Source: Streptomyces sp. JH34 (GTDB lineage: Bacteria > Actinomycetota > Actinomycetes > Streptomycetales > Streptomycetaceae). Taken from it: a DNA stretch of 64,000 bases. Shown here in pieces: positions 25,792 to 34,820 of the stretch. The stretch is taken from NCBI RefSeq assembly GCF_029428875.1, contig NZ_JAJSOO010000001.1, forward strand, positions 6,668,501-6,732,500. Reading direction: 5' to 3'. Under the pieces are notes generated by a model that was not told the DNA's origin, did not search any database, and worked only from the letters and a program-made list of their open reading frames with translations. The stretch's first letter is position 1; every line of letters starts with the position of its first letter. Made by a program: the position numbers and the translations under genes.

Positions 25792-26892
25792 GTGAGTGCA
25801 CTGTTCGAGCCCTACGCCCTGAGGTCGCTGACCATCCCCAACCGCGTCTGGATGGCACCGATGTGCCAGTACAGCGCCCAGGCTTCCGGCCCCGACGCGG
25901 GGACGGCCAACGACTGGCACTTCGCCCACTACGCGTCGCGCGCCGCCGGCGGAACCGGTCTCGTGCTCGTCGAGGCCACCGCCGTCAGCCCCGAGGGCCG
26001 GATCAGCGCCGCCGACCTGGGCATCTGGAACGACCGCCAGGTGGACGCGTTCCGCCGTATCACCGCGTTCCTCGACGGCCAGGGGACCGTGCCGGGGATC
26101 CAGCTCGCCCATGCCGGGCGCAAGGCGTCGACCGGCCGCCCGTGGCAGGGCGGCGGCCCCGTCCCCGCCGACGCCCCCGAGGGCTGGCAGCCCGTCGGCC
26201 CGAGCCCCGTCGCGTACGACGAGGGCCACACGGTGCCCGCCGAGCTCAGCACCGAGGACATCCAGCAGGTCGTGCGCCAGTTCGCCGACGCCGCGCGCCG
26301 GGCGCTCGACGCGGGATTCCGGGTCGCCGAGATCCACGGCGCGCACGGTTACCTGATCGGTGAGTTCCTGTCCCCGCACAGCAACCACCGCACCGACGCC
26401 TACGGCGGCTCCTTCGAGAACCGCACGCGCTTCGCGCTGGAGGTCGTGGACGCCGTGCGCGCGGTCTGGCCCGAGGAACTGCCGCTGTTCTTCCGCGTCT
26501 CCGCCACCGACTGGCTCACCGAGAACGTGGACGATCCCCGCGAGGGCTGGACCGCCGACGACACCGTCCGCTTCGCCCGCGAACTGCTCGCGCACGGCGT
26601 CGACCTGCTGGACGTCTCGACCGGGGGACTGGCGCCGAAGGCGCGGATCCCCGTGGAGCCCGGCTACCAGGTGCCGTTCGCCGAGCGTGTGCGTAAGGAG
26701 ACCGGCCTCCCGGTCGGGGCCGTGGGGCTGATCACCGACCCCGTGCAGGCCGAGAAGATCCTCGCCGACGGCAGCGCCGACGCCGTCCTGCTCGGCCGCG
26801 AACTGCTGCGGGACCCCTACTTCGCCCGCAACGCCGCGCGTGCGCTCGGCGGCGAGGTCAGGGCGCCCGAGGCGTACGGCTACGCGGTGTGA
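25792..26892 (+). CDS. Old yellow enzyme family oxidoreductase (YqjM-like)
   Basis: A 366-residue FMN-dependent ene-reductase of the NADH:flavin oxidoreductase family. C25 in APMCQYSA is the flavin-tuning cysteine of the YqjM (thermophilic-like) subclass. NDWHFAHY, IQLAHAGRK and the catalytic His pair in EIHGAHGYLIGEFLSP are present, and the phosphate-binding AVGLITDP and LGRELLRDP segments close the barrel. It reduces activated C=C bonds such as enals or maleimides. It starts with GTG. The tandem repeats lie directly upstream, and an ArsR regulator is encoded two genes downstream. Confidence 0.93.
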   Translation: MSALFEPYALRSLTIPNRVWMAPMCQYSAQASGPDAGTANDWHFAHYASRAAGGTGLVLVEATAVSPEGRISAADLGIWNDRQVDAFRRITAFLDGQGTVPGIQLAHAGRKASTGRPWQGGGPVPADAPEGWQPVGPSPVAYDEGHTVPAELSTEDIQQVVRQFADAARRALDAGFRVAEIHGAHGYLIGEFLSPHSNHRTDAYGGSFENRTRFALEVVDAVRAVWPEELPLFFRVSATDWLTENVDDPREGWTADDTVRFARELLAHGVDLLDVSTGGLAPKARIPVEPGYQVPFAERVRKETGLPVGAVGLITDPVQAEKILADGSADAVLLGRELLRDPYFARNAARALGGEVRAPEAYGYAV

Positions 26893-26921
26893 TGCCGCGT
26901 CCGCGGGTACGCTGAGCGGCG

Positions 26922-27650
26922 ATGTTCACTCCCCAGGGCCCCACGTTGCGCGAACTGGCCGTGCAGGCGTTCTCCTCGACGATGCGCGGATACGACCTGC
27001 TCGCACCGAAGTTCGACCTGACGCCCTACCGGACTCCGGACCGGATACTCGAAGCCGTCGCCGACGCGGTGCGGCCCCTCGGGCCGTTCGGCCGGGGCCT
27101 CGACGTCTGCTGCGGCACGGGAGCGGGCGTGGGCGTGCTGCGCGGGCTCTGCCGGGAGCGGGTCACCGGCGTCGACTTCAGTGCCGGCATGCTCGGCGTC
27201 GCCAGGGCCGCGCACACCGCGACCGCCGGCGGCCCGGTGGTGGACTGGGTCCGGGCGGACGCCCTGGCGCTGCCGTTCGCCCACGCCTTCGACCTGGCCC
27301 TGAGCTTCGGGGCGTTCGGTCATTTCCTGCCCGGGGAACGCCCCGTGCTGTTCGACCAGGTGTACGCCGCGCTGAGGCCGGGCGGTCTGTTCGTCTTCCC
27401 GGTCGGCGCCCCGCCCGCGGTGGGCTCCCGGGCGTACTGGTCGCTGCTCGGCTTCGACCTGGCCATGCGGGCGCGCAACGCGCTGTGGCGGCCGCCCTTC
27501 GTGATGTACTACCGCACGTTCCCGCTCGCCGGTGTGGTGGACGACCTCGTGGGTACCGGATTCACGGTGCGGTTGCTGCCCCTGGAGGAGTTCGGCCGGA
27601 GGCCCGACGGCAGCCCCCGTGTCCGGCTCGTGGTGGCGGCCCGTGGATAA
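26922..27650 (+). CDS. Class I SAM-dependent methyltransferase
   Basis: A 242-residue methyltransferase. Motif I is LDVCCGTGAGVGVLRGL at about residues 59-75, the acidic end of beta-2 is GVDFS, motif IV is DLALSFGAFGHF, and a post-motif LRPGGLFVFPVG follows. The C terminus is hydrophobic but not a clear membrane anchor. The substrate is unknown. TACGCT at 26908-26913, only eight bases before the ATG, suggests an almost leaderless transcript, although read-through from the OYE gene 29 bp upstream is also likely. Confidence 0.85.
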   Translation: MFTPQGPTLRELAVQAFSSTMRGYDLLAPKFDLTPYRTPDRILEAVADAVRPLGPFGRGLDVCCGTGAGVGVLRGLCRERVTGVDFSAGMLGVARAAHTATAGGPVVDWVRADALALPFAHAFDLALSFGAFGHFLPGERPVLFDQVYAALRPGGLFVFPVGAPPAVGSRAYWSLLGFDLAMRARNALWRPPFVMYYRTFPLAGVVDDLVGTGFTVRLLPLEEFGRRPDGSPRVRLVVAARG

Positions 27651-27661
27651 AACTACGACGA

Positions 27662-27673
27662 CTCTCGTACAAT
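27662..27673 (+). promoter_or_regulatory. ArsR promoter with repeat-related sequence
   Basis: CTCTCGTACAAT ends in TACAAT (27668-27673), a good -10 hexamer. The same text TCTCGTA occurs inside the repeat array before the OYE gene, at the junction of copies 1 and 2 and at the start of copy 4. ACTACG just upstream (27653-27658) is the reverse complement of the repeat's CGTAGT. This fits an autoregulated arsR whose product also binds the OYE promoter. Confidence 0.5.
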
Positions 27674-27701
27674 GGAGTCCCCCGTCCGAAGTGGAGCCAC
27701 C

Positions 27702-28106
27702 GTGACGACGAACGCCGCTCGCGTGCTCGCCCACCCCTCGCGCGACGAGATCCGCGTCGAAGGCGTGCTCCACGCGCTGGCCGACCCGATCAGACTGCGG
27801 ATCGTGCGCCAGCTGGCCGGAGCGGCCGACGAGCAGGCCTGCTCCCGCTTCGATCTCCCGGTGTCCAAGTCCACCACCACACACCACTTCAGGGTGCTCC
27901 GGGAGAACGGCGTCATCACTCAGTTCTACCGCGGCACGGCCAAACTGAGCTGCGTACGGACCGAGGACCTGGACGCGCTCTTCCCGGGCCTGCTCGACAG
28001 CGTGCTGCGCGGAGCGGACCTGCAGGCTGAGCGCCTCGGCGGCAGCGCCGACGCGTCCTCGGCGGTGCTGTCAGGGGCCGCCCCGGGCCGCGTCGAGCAG
28101 CCCTGA
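27702..28106 (+). CDS. ArsR family transcriptional regulator
   Basis: A 134-residue winged helix-turn-helix repressor. The DNA-reading part is LADPIRLRIVRQL followed by FDLPVSKSTTTHHFRVLREN at about residues 47-66. Cysteines at EQACS and KLSC could sense metals or electrophiles, but the classical ELCVCDL metal site is absent. GTG 27702 has GGAG five bases upstream. The 3' end overlaps the convergent ferredoxin reductase gene by 36 bp. It is a likely regulator of the OYE gene. Confidence 0.85.
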   Translation: MTTNAARVLAHPSRDEIRVEGVLHALADPIRLRIVRQLAGAADEQACSRFDLPVSKSTTTHHFRVLRENGVITQFYRGTAKLSCVRTEDLDALFPGLLDSVLRGADLQAERLGGSADASSAVLSGAAPGRVEQP

Positions 28107-29444
28107 CCAGTCGGGAATCTTCACCCGCCCGCGTCCGAGCGAGCGGCCCAGCGCCGACTCGGCGCGTTCGATGGAGAGCCATCCGTCCCACTCCACCGGC
28201 CGCAGTCCCTGCTCCCGGAGAGCGCCCAGTGGGTCGGAGGGGACCTCCCGGCCGACGAGGAGCGGCGCGTCCTCGACCAGCGAGGCGACCGTCTCCTTGG
28301 CGCACGACCTGTTCGAACCGATGACGCCGGTGGGGCCCCGCTTGATCCATCCGGCGACGTACTCCCCGGGTGACGTCCTGCCGTCCCTGACCACCCGGCC
28401 CGCCACATGGGGCACCGTGCCCCGCGCCGGGTCGAACGGCAGGCCCGGCAGGGGCGTCCCCCGGTAGCCCACGGCGCGCAGGACCAGCTGCGCCTCGATG
28501 TCCTCGTACGCCCCCGTGTCCCGCACGCCGCCGGAGCCGTCCGGCACCGTCCGCGCGAACCGTACCCCCGCCACCCTGCCCTCCCGTTCCAGCAGTTCGA
28601 CCGGGCGCAGGAAGAACCGCAGCCGGATGCGGCGCCCCTCGTCCGGCGCCGCGGGCGGTGGGTCACCCGCCCACCCGCGCAGCACGTCCAGATTGCGCCG
28701 GACGACGGCGGGCAGCGGCTCCCCGGGACCCTCCGCCGCGGCGGCGTACGCCGTGTCGAGCGCCAGTTCCGTCCCGTCGACGACCATCCGGGCCCTGGGA
28801 AGCGCACCGAGCTCGCGCAGCTCCTTGGTGGTGAACCTGGCGGCCGAGGGGCCGCGCCTGCCGACGATGTGCACCTCACGCACCCGGCTCGCCCCGAGCA
28901 TGTCGAGAGCGGCCCGCGGCACGTCCGTGCCCCGCAGTTCCGCCGCGCCGCGGGCGAGTATCCGGGCCACGTCGACCGCCACGTTGCCGACCCCGATCAC
29001 CACGGCGGAACGGGCCCGGAGCGCGAAGCCCCCGGCGGCCGCGTCCGGGTGGGCGCTGTACCAGGAGACGAACTCGGTGGCGGAGAAACTCCCCGGCAGC
29101 CCCTCACCGGGTACGGAGAGCGGCCGGTCGGCCGCCGCGCCGACGCAGTAGACCACCGCGTGGTAGAGCTCCCTCAGCCGGGCGGGTGACACCCCGCCGG
29201 TGCCGCCCACCTCGACATGGCCGGCGAAGGTGATCCGGTCGTCCTCCAGGACCGTCCGGAGACTGCCCTGCAGCGACTTGATCTTCTCGTGGTCGGGCGC
29301 CACGCCGTAGCGGACCAGCCCGTACGGCGTGGGAAGCCGGTCCAGCACGTGCACCCGCACATCGGGCACCCGTGACTGCCGCAGCAGCTCCTGGGCCGTG
29401 TAGACCCCGCTGGGACCCGAACCGACGACGGCGACACGGAGCAC
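28071..29444 (-). CDS. FprA-like ferredoxin-NADP+ reductase
   Basis: A 457-residue adrenodoxin-reductase-type flavoprotein. The FAD site VAVVGSGPSGVYTAQELL is at residues 4-21, followed by the family hallmark RLPTPYGLVRYGVAPDH. The NADP motif VIGVGNVAVDVARIL lies mid-protein, then HIVGRRGPSAARFT. The C-terminal VAGWIKRGPTGVIGSN is also diagnostic. It passes electrons from NADPH to ferredoxins, for example for P450s. GTG 29444 is preceded by GGAGGAGGT. A much longer open frame upstream is a shadow of the DUF305 gene. Confidence 0.92.
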   Translation of the reverse strand: MLRVAVVGSGPSGVYTAQELLRQSRVPDVRVHVLDRLPTPYGLVRYGVAPDHEKIKSLQGSLRTVLEDDRITFAGHVEVGGTGGVSPARLRELYHAVVYCVGAAADRPLSVPGEGLPGSFSATEFVSWYSAHPDAAAGGFALRARSAVVIGVGNVAVDVARILARGAAELRGTDVPRAALDMLGASRVREVHIVGRRGPSAARFTTKELRELGALPRARMVVDGTELALDTAYAAAAEGPGEPLPAVVRRNLDVLRGWAGDPPPAAPDEGRRIRLRFFLRPVELLEREGRVAGVRFARTVPDGSGGVRDTGAYEDIEAQLVLRAVGYRGTPLPGLPFDPARGTVPHVAGRVVRDGRTSPGEYVAGWIKRGPTGVIGSNRSCAKETVASLVEDAPLLVGREVPSDPLGALREQGLRPVEWDGWLSIERAESALGRSLGRGRVKIPDWSGLLDAARGGP

Positions 29445-29536
29445 GGCGCACCTCCTCCCGCAGGCTCCCTCCAGCATGGCACCGCCGGGGCGGGGCGGGG
29501 AGAGGCGCGCGGGTCCGGGACTCCGTGGAGTGCCGG

Positions 29537-30199
29537 TCAGGTCATCAGCCCGCGCATCCGGTCGATCTCCACGGTCTGCTGGGCGACGACGTCGTTGGCC
29601 ATCTCCTCCACCAGGACGTTGTTTCCGTCCGCCAGGGCCTCGGTCGCCATGGTGACCGCACCCTGGTGATGGGTGATCATCAACTCGAGGAACATCCGGT
29701 CGAACGCCTTCCCGTGGGCGGCGCGCAGCTGCTCGATCTGCTCGTCGGTGGCCATACCCGGCATCGCGGAGTGGTCGTGCGTCTCCTCTCGCCCGTCGCC
29801 GCCGTTGTTCTTCAGCCAGCCCTCCATCGCGCCGATCTCCGGCTTCTGGGACGCCGATATGCGCTCGGCGAGCCGTTCGACCGACGAGGAGGCCGCCCGT
29901 CCGGGGACGAGACCGGTGAGGACAAGGGCCTGTTCGTGATGTTCGATCATCATGCGCGCGTAGCGGAAGTCGGCGGAGTTGGGGGTGTCGTCCCCGGCCG
30001 CCTTCACCGCTTCCTCGGCCGACAGCGTCCTGGCCGGCTCGCCGGGCTTCCCGGGCGCCACGATCGAAGGACCCTCGTCCGCCCCGGCCTTCGTCCCGCC
30101 GCCGCCTCCGTCGCAGCCGCTCAGCGCGACAACAGCGGCCACGAGCGTGGCCGCGAGGGCGGCCGAGCGCACCTGCGCGGTCCGACGGGGCATCAACAC
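29537..30199 (-). CDS. DUF305 lipoprotein
   Basis: A protein of about 220 residues with a lipoprotein signal (ALAATLVAAVVALSGC) and a double DUF305 four-helix fold. The paired histidine motifs MMIEHHEQAL and LMITHHQGAV, with several Met and another His cluster (HDHSAMPGM), are the usual signature and suggest metal binding, commonly copper. It is exported and membrane-anchored. GTG 30199 or ATG 30193 both follow a GGAGGT site. It is divergent from the LVIVD-repeat gene, a neighbour that may share its promoter region. Confidence 0.85.
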   Translation of the reverse strand: MLMPRRTAQVRSAALAATLVAAVVALSGCDGGGGGTKAGADEGPSIVAPGKPGEPARTLSAEEAVKAAGDDTPNSADFRYARMMIEHHEQALVLTGLVPGRAASSSVERLAERISASQKPEIGAMEGWLKNNGGDGREETHDHSAMPGMATDEQIEQLRAAHGKAFDRMFLELMITHHQGAVTMATEALADGNNVLVEEMANDVVAQQTVEIDRMRGLMT

Positions 30200-30374
30200 G
30201 GCGACCTCCATGGGCACATGAGTGTGTTGCAGACCGTCCTAACACCTACCACCGGCCAAAGATCAAAAACTTTCATTACGTCTCTGTTGCCATCTGTTGG
30301 TGTGTACATGAGAGGGACGATACTGCCGGGGTCCGATAACCGTTCTTCGACGAACGGACACAAGGGAGGACGCA

Positions 30375-31865
30375 GTGACCTCGTTGCACACCACCAGCGT
30401 GCGGCGCAGACGTCTGGGTGTGGCGGCAGCCGCGGCCGGGCTCATCGCCACGCTGTTCACGGCCGGACCCGCGGCCGCGACACCTGACCCGGGCGACACC
30501 GCCACCACACGCAGCGGTGTTTCCGTGAGTGAACAGGCGGAGGCCAGGGCCGCCATCGAGAGCGGCGAGATACCCGGTGTGGACGAGATCGTCCACAGCG
30601 CGAACATCGAGCACCTCACGAACGTCCCCAAGGACGCGCTCCAGGGGCTCAACACGGACCTGGCGTTCCAGGGCGACTACGCCTACGCGGGAAACTACGA
30701 CGGTTTCCGGATCTTCGACATCCGCAACCCGAAGAAGCCGAGGACCGTCGCCCAGGTCCTGTGTCCCGGCTCGCAGAACGACATCTCGGTCTCCGGGAAC
30801 CTGCTCTTCCTGTCGACCGACTCCTCGCGCAGTGACAACTCGTGTGCCAGCACCACCCAGCCGGCCACGGAGAAGTCCTCCTGGGAGGGCATGAAGGTCT
30901 TCGACATCAGCGACAAGCGCAACCCGAAGTACGTCGCGGCCGTCGAGACCGCGTGTGGTTCACACACCCACACGATCATTCCGGAGCGCAAGAACGTCTA
31001 CGTGTACGTCTCGTCGTACTCGCCGAACGAGACGTTCCCGGACTGCCGGCCGCCGCACGACGGGATCTCCGTCATCAAGGTGCCGCGCAGCGCCCCCGAG
31101 GACTCCCGGATCGTCAACTTCCCGGTCCTCTTCCCGGACGGTGGCAACCCGGGCGCACCGACCAACCCCGGTGTCTCGAAGACCACCGGATGCCACGACA
31201 TCACCGTTCTGCCCTCGAAGGACCTGGCGGCCGGGGCGTGCATGGGCGACGGTCTGCTGTTCTCCATCAAGGACCCGGAGAACCCGAAGATCATCGACCG
31301 GGTCCAGGACAACGTGAACTTCGCGTTCTGGCACTCGGCGACCTTCAACCAGGGCGCCGACAAGGTCGTGTTCACCGATGAGCTCGGCGGCGGCGGCGCG
31401 GCCACCTGCAACGACGAGATCGGCCCGAACCGCGGGGCCGACGGCGTCTACGACATCGAGGGCCGGGGCGACCACCGCAAGCTGGTCTTCCGCAGCTACT
31501 TCAAGATCGACCGCCCGCAGGCGGACACCGAGGTCTGTGTCGCGCACAACGGCTCGATCATCCCGGTCAAGGGCCGCGACATCATGGTGCAGGCCTGGTA
31601 CCAGGGCGGGGTCTCCGTGTGGGACTTCACCGACTCCGCCGAGCCCAAGGAGATCGCGTACTTCGAGCGCGGTCCGGTCTCCACGGACGCGGTCACCACG
31701 GCCGGCCCGTGGTCGGCGTACTACTACAACGGCTACATCTACTCCAACGACATCGCCAAGGGCTTCGACGTGCTGAAGCTCGACGACCGGCGGACCGACC
31801 CGGCGAAGAAGGTGCGGCTGCAGGAGCTCAACGTGCAGACGCAGCCGGACTACTTCGACCGCTGA
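30375..31865 (+). CDS. Secreted LVIVD-repeat beta-propeller protein
   Basis: A 496-residue secreted protein. The signal peptide (RRRRLGVAAAAAGLIATLF, then TAGPAAA) is followed by propeller blades of the LVIVD type: GFRIFDIRNPKKP, GMKVFDISDKRNPK, GLLFSIKDPENPKIID and GVSVWDFTDSAEPKEIA. Six cysteines could form disulfides. The function is unknown. The GTG start has AAGGGAGGA upstream. It is divergent from the DUF305 lipoprotein with a gap of about 175 bp that contains A+T-rich promoter-like sequence (30262-30330). Confidence 0.85.
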   Translation: MTSLHTTSVRRRRLGVAAAAAGLIATLFTAGPAAATPDPGDTATTRSGVSVSEQAEARAAIESGEIPGVDEIVHSANIEHLTNVPKDALQGLNTDLAFQGDYAYAGNYDGFRIFDIRNPKKPRTVAQVLCPGSQNDISVSGNLLFLSTDSSRSDNSCASTTQPATEKSSWEGMKVFDISDKRNPKYVAAVETACGSHTHTIIPERKNVYVYVSSYSPNETFPDCRPPHDGISVIKVPRSAPEDSRIVNFPVLFPDGGNPGAPTNPGVSKTTGCHDITVLPSKDLAAGACMGDGLLFSIKDPENPKIIDRVQDNVNFAFWHSATFNQGADKVVFTDELGGGGAATCNDEIGPNRGADGVYDIEGRGDHRKLVFRSYFKIDRPQADTEVCVAHNGSIIPVKGRDIMVQAWYQGGVSVWDFTDSAEPKEIAYFERGPVSTDAVTTAGPWSAYYYNGYIYSNDIAKGFDVLKLDDRRTDPAKKVRLQELNVQTQPDYFDR

Positions 31866-31930
31866 TCCACCGGCCCGTCGCGCGGTCGCCCCGTGGATCG
31901 TCCCGGGGTCCGTCGCGCAGGTGGGAGCGA

Positions 31931-32045
31931 GTGCCCCGCCGGGAGATCTCCGCCCGGCGGGGCACGTCCGTCTCATTGACCCGTGGACGGCCCGGGGGGA
32001 AGCTGTAGCCCCGATTCCGGCGATGCGGGGGATCGCCGGAATCGG
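31931..32045. terminator. Two consecutive long hairpins between convergent genes
   Basis: The first is a perfect 13-bp stem with a 9-nt loop (31931-31943 with 31953-31965). The second is a perfect 14-bp stem with a 7-nt loop (32011-32024 with 32032-32045). They lie between the LVIVD gene and a small minus-strand gene and can terminate from both sides. Confidence 0.75.
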
Positions 32046-32062
32046 ACGCGGAGCCCGGTGGC

Positions 32063-32242
32063 TCAGGCGGCCGGCCGCACACTCGTACCCGCGACAGCCG
32101 CCCACTCCACCAGCAGGCGCTGGTACTCCGTCTCGTCGTCCGGGGACAGCGGACCGCCCGAACGCTGCCACAGCGTGCGGATCTCCTCGTTGACCTCGGA
32201 GACGGTGCGGACGACGGGGGACGGGTTCGGGTACGGGGACAT
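32063..32242 (-). CDS. Small 59-residue protein of unknown function
   Basis: The frame opens at ATG 32242 with MSPYPNPSPVVRTVSEVNEE and continues through LWQRSGGPLSPDDETEYQRL to an alanine-rich end. It looks like one amphipathic helical hairpin: a Pro-rich start, then acidic and hydrophobic residues in register. Codon third positions are nearly all G or C, and it fills the space between a strong terminator and a HAD gene. The ribosome site (GGTGG) is weak. I believe similar short proteins exist in Streptomyces, but no function is known. Confidence 0.65.
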   Translation of the reverse strand: MSPYPNPSPVVRTVSEVNEEIRTLWQRSGGPLSPDDETEYQRLLVEWAAVAGTSVRPAA

Positions 32243-32345
32243 GCCACCAAGCTAAACCCCTGCCGGGCCGTCGGACCCCTACGAGGACAGGGATATCCCT
32301 CACACCATCTCCCGGAATCCTTCACGCACGGCGCGGGTCCCGCCC

Positions 32346-33047
32346 TCACCCCGCTGGCCCCGGAAGCCCGAGAGCCCGGAGTCCGTCCGGCCGCTCCGCC
32401 ACGGGCAGGTGGTCGACGAAGCGCACGTCACAGCCCACGGCCGCCGCACCCGCGTCCGCGTGGCGGTCGTCACCGACCATGACCACATCCGCGGGTTCGC
32501 ACCCCAGCAGCGAGCACGCCGTGCGGAACAGGCGCGGATCGGGCTTCTGGACGCCGTGTTCGTAAGACAGGACGTACGTGTCGATCAGCTCGTCCAGGCC
32601 GTGCGCGCGGAAGACGGGGCGCAGGTCCCACCCGATATTGCTCAGTACACCGACCGCGACGCCGTCGCGGCGCAGCGAGCGCAGGACCTCCGCCGCGTCG
32701 GGGTACGGCTGCCAGGCGGCGGGGCTCATGTGGCGCTCGTACAGCGCGTCGTACAGGCCCGGATCCGGGAGGGCCACCTCACGGGCCAGACCGGTGTAGG
32801 CCGCCCTGTGCTGCCCGGCGCCGCTGTCGCGCTCGGCCCACACGTCTGCCAGCGACGGCGGGACCCTCTCGGGGGCCGGGCCCCCGGGCAGCGCTCCGGC
32901 GGCGGTCAGTCGACGTGCGTACTGCGAGAAGTCGGCCTGTTCCACGACCGTGCCCCGGGCGTCCAGGACGGCGCGCAGCCACGCGTCGACGGGCTCGATC
33001 CGGAAGAGCGTCCCTGAGAAGTCGAAAAGCACACCTTTGATCCGCAT
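32346..33047 (-). CDS. HAD-superfamily hydrolase
   Basis: A 233-residue HAD phosphatase. Motif I is LFDFSGTLFRIE: DxS replaces the common DxD, so the second Asp that acts as acid/base is a serine and the reaction may be altered. Motif II is GVLSNIGWD, motif III is VQKPDPRLF and motif IV is MVGDDRHADAG. ATG 33047 begins right at the fold. The frame continues upstream through the PAP2 gene, but that is a shadow. Confidence 0.8.
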   Translation of the reverse strand: MRIKGVLFDFSGTLFRIEPVDAWLRAVLDARGTVVEQADFSQYARRLTAAGALPGGPAPERVPPSLADVWAERDSGAGQHRAAYTGLAREVALPDPGLYDALYERHMSPAAWQPYPDAAEVLRSLRRDGVAVGVLSNIGWDLRPVFRAHGLDELIDTYVLSYEHGVQKPDPRLFRTACSLLGCEPADVVMVGDDRHADAGAAAVGCDVRFVDHLPVAERPDGLRALGLPGPAG

Positions 33048-33076
33048 GGGCCGATCCTCGCTGCCCCGGGGGGAAG

Positions 33077-33763
33077 CTACAAGGGGCTCTCCCCGGTACC
33101 GGCCGGCCACCGGGTGCGCTGGGCGTATACGGCCGCGGAGAGCGCGACCACCGCCCCTCCCAGCAGCACCCCGCCCACCACGTCGCTCAGCCAGTGCACG
33201 CCCAGGTAGACGCGTGTGAAGGCCACTCCCGCCACCGAGATCACGGCGAGCACCAGCGCACCCCACCACAGGGCCTGCTGCGCGCCGTGCAGGCGAAGCA
33301 GCCACATCAGGAGCCCGCAGGTCACCACGGCGGTCATGACGTGCCCCGAGGGAAAGGCCGCGTAGTGCGCCGAGTCCACCGGGTCGAGCCACCGGGGGCG
33401 TTCCCGCCCCACCGCGGCCTTCAGCCCTTGCTGGACCAGCGTGGCCAGCAGGCTGGTCGCGGCGACCCACCCGGCGAGCAGCCGTGACCCGCGCCACCAC
33501 AGGGCGATCACGACGACAGCCGTCAGGACGCGCATCGTCCAGGGGTCCCACACCCAGTCCGTCAGCACCCGGTTGACGTGGACCAGTCCCGGTTCGGTCA
33601 CCGCGTCGCGGTGCAGGGACTCGGCCACCGTGGTGTCCAGCGACATGAGGGGCGACCAGCGGACAGCGACCAGCACGAGCAGGACGAGGGACAGCGAGGA
33701 GCAGACGAGGCCCGTGATCAGCAGACGGGCCCGGGGGCGCGGAGGGAGGGGAGGGGAGTGCAT
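33077..33763 (-). CDS. PAP2 family membrane phosphatase
   Basis: A 228-residue integral membrane protein with about six helices. All three phosphatase motifs are present: K115 to R122-P123 in KAAVGRERPR, PSGH at 138-141, and R184, H190 and D194 in RVYLGVHWLSD. Members dephosphorylate lipid phosphates such as undecaprenyl diphosphate or phosphatidate at the outer face of the membrane. It is 29 bp upstream of the HAD gene on the same strand and probably co-transcribed. Confidence 0.9.
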   Translation of the reverse strand: MHSPPLPPRPRARLLITGLVCSSLSLVLLVLVAVRWSPLMSLDTTVAESLHRDAVTEPGLVHVNRVLTDWVWDPWTMRVLTAVVVIALWWRGSRLLAGWVAATSLLATLVQQGLKAAVGRERPRWLDPVDSAHYAAFPSGHVMTAVVTCGLLMWLLRLHGAQQALWWGALVLAVISVAGVAFTRVYLGVHWLSDVVGGVLLGGAVVALSAAVYAQRTRWPAGTGESPL

Positions 33764-33797
33764 GGGGATGATCCTCGTCCACGAGCGGCGCGTGAGG

Positions 33798-34733
33798 CTA
33801 TCCCAGAGCGCTGAGTCCCGGCACGAATGCGACCAGCAGCGGCACCACGGGTACCAGTGCCGCCGCGGCGGTCAGCCGCAGACGGCGGCCGGCGGTGAGC
33901 CGCTCCACCGGACCGAGCAGGCGGTTCACCCTGAGCGGCATCCCGGCACCGGAGGCGGGCGCGGGGCCGAACACACCGCGGTCCTCGTTGAGTTCGACCA
34001 AGGCGAGCGCGATCGTCAGTCGACCGAAGCGCCGTGACGCCACGTCGTCGGCGGCCAGTTCGACGAGATGGTGCATCTCGTCGCGGAACGCGGCGAACAC
34101 CGGCACCTGGGGGAAGCCCGTCGCGAGCGCGTCCGAGCAGTGCAGGAGCCAGTCGTGGCGAGCCCGTGCGTGCCCCTGCTCGTGGGCCAGTACGGCATCG
34201 AGCTGACGGCCCTTCAGCCGACCGAGTGCCGCGGTCGTGACGACCAGTTGGGGAGCGGCGCCCGGCAGCCACCACGCGTCGGGCCGTTCGCCCTCCAGCA
34301 CCACGAGACGCCCGCCGCCGGCCTCCTCGCCCGGCATCAGCGGGGAACGGACCAGCAGTTCGGTGCGCCGCTGCCTGCGGCGGGCCCGGGCCCGGTGGAT
34401 CTCGCGTACGAGCATGGCGGCCGTCCATACTCCGCCGAGCGCGAGCAGGACCGCGATGACGGCCGACCACGGTCCGTACGCCCCGAGGGCGTACGCCTCG
34501 ACCACGGCGTGCGGCGCGGGAGCGAAGACATGACCGCGCACCGCCTGCCACGCGGCAGCCGCGCTGAAGGTCATGGACAGCCCGAAGGACAGCAGGACGC
34601 CCGCGACCACGCACTGCCACACCCACAGGGCCACGACCGGCTCACGCTCGGGCCATCGGGCCCTCGCCATCAGGCCCGGGGCCACGACGGCAGCCAGTGC
34701 ACCGAGCAGCAGCAGCACGAGGGAGACCAACAT
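33798..34733 (-). CDS. M56 family membrane metallopeptidase
   Basis: A 311-residue protease of the BlaR1/MecR1 peptidase type. Three or so membrane helices lie in the first 110 residues, then the cytoplasmic zinc protease domain with HEQGH at 184-188 and a downstream ELAADD glutamate ligand, then a final membrane helix near the C terminus (LRLTAAAALVPVVPLLVAF). There is no extracellular penicillin-sensor domain, and no BlaI-type repressor gene adjoins it, although such a pair is usual. Its signal is unknown. Confidence 0.85.
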   Translation of the reverse strand: MLVSLVLLLLGALAAVVAPGLMARARWPEREPVVALWVWQCVVAGVLLSFGLSMTFSAAAAWQAVRGHVFAPAPHAVVEAYALGAYGPWSAVIAVLLALGGVWTAAMLVREIHRARARRRQRRTELLVRSPLMPGEEAGGGRLVVLEGERPDAWWLPGAAPQLVVTTAALGRLKGRQLDAVLAHEQGHARARHDWLLHCSDALATGFPQVPVFAAFRDEMHHLVELAADDVASRRFGRLTIALALVELNEDRGVFGPAPASGAGMPLRVNRLLGPVERLTAGRRLRLTAAAALVPVVPLLVAFVPGLSALG

Positions 34734-34820
34734 GGGCGTCAGCCTATGAGGGCGGCGGTGGCCACGGGTATGGCCACGCGCGCCAAGTGACGCAGGACAC
34801 GGGGCAGGGAGCCGTCCGTC

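Noticed and set aside
29445..30245. Upstream extension of the ferredoxin reductase gene
   Set aside because: It is a shadow of the DUF305 lipoprotein gene. The FAD motif begins right after GTG 29444, which has a strong ribosome site.
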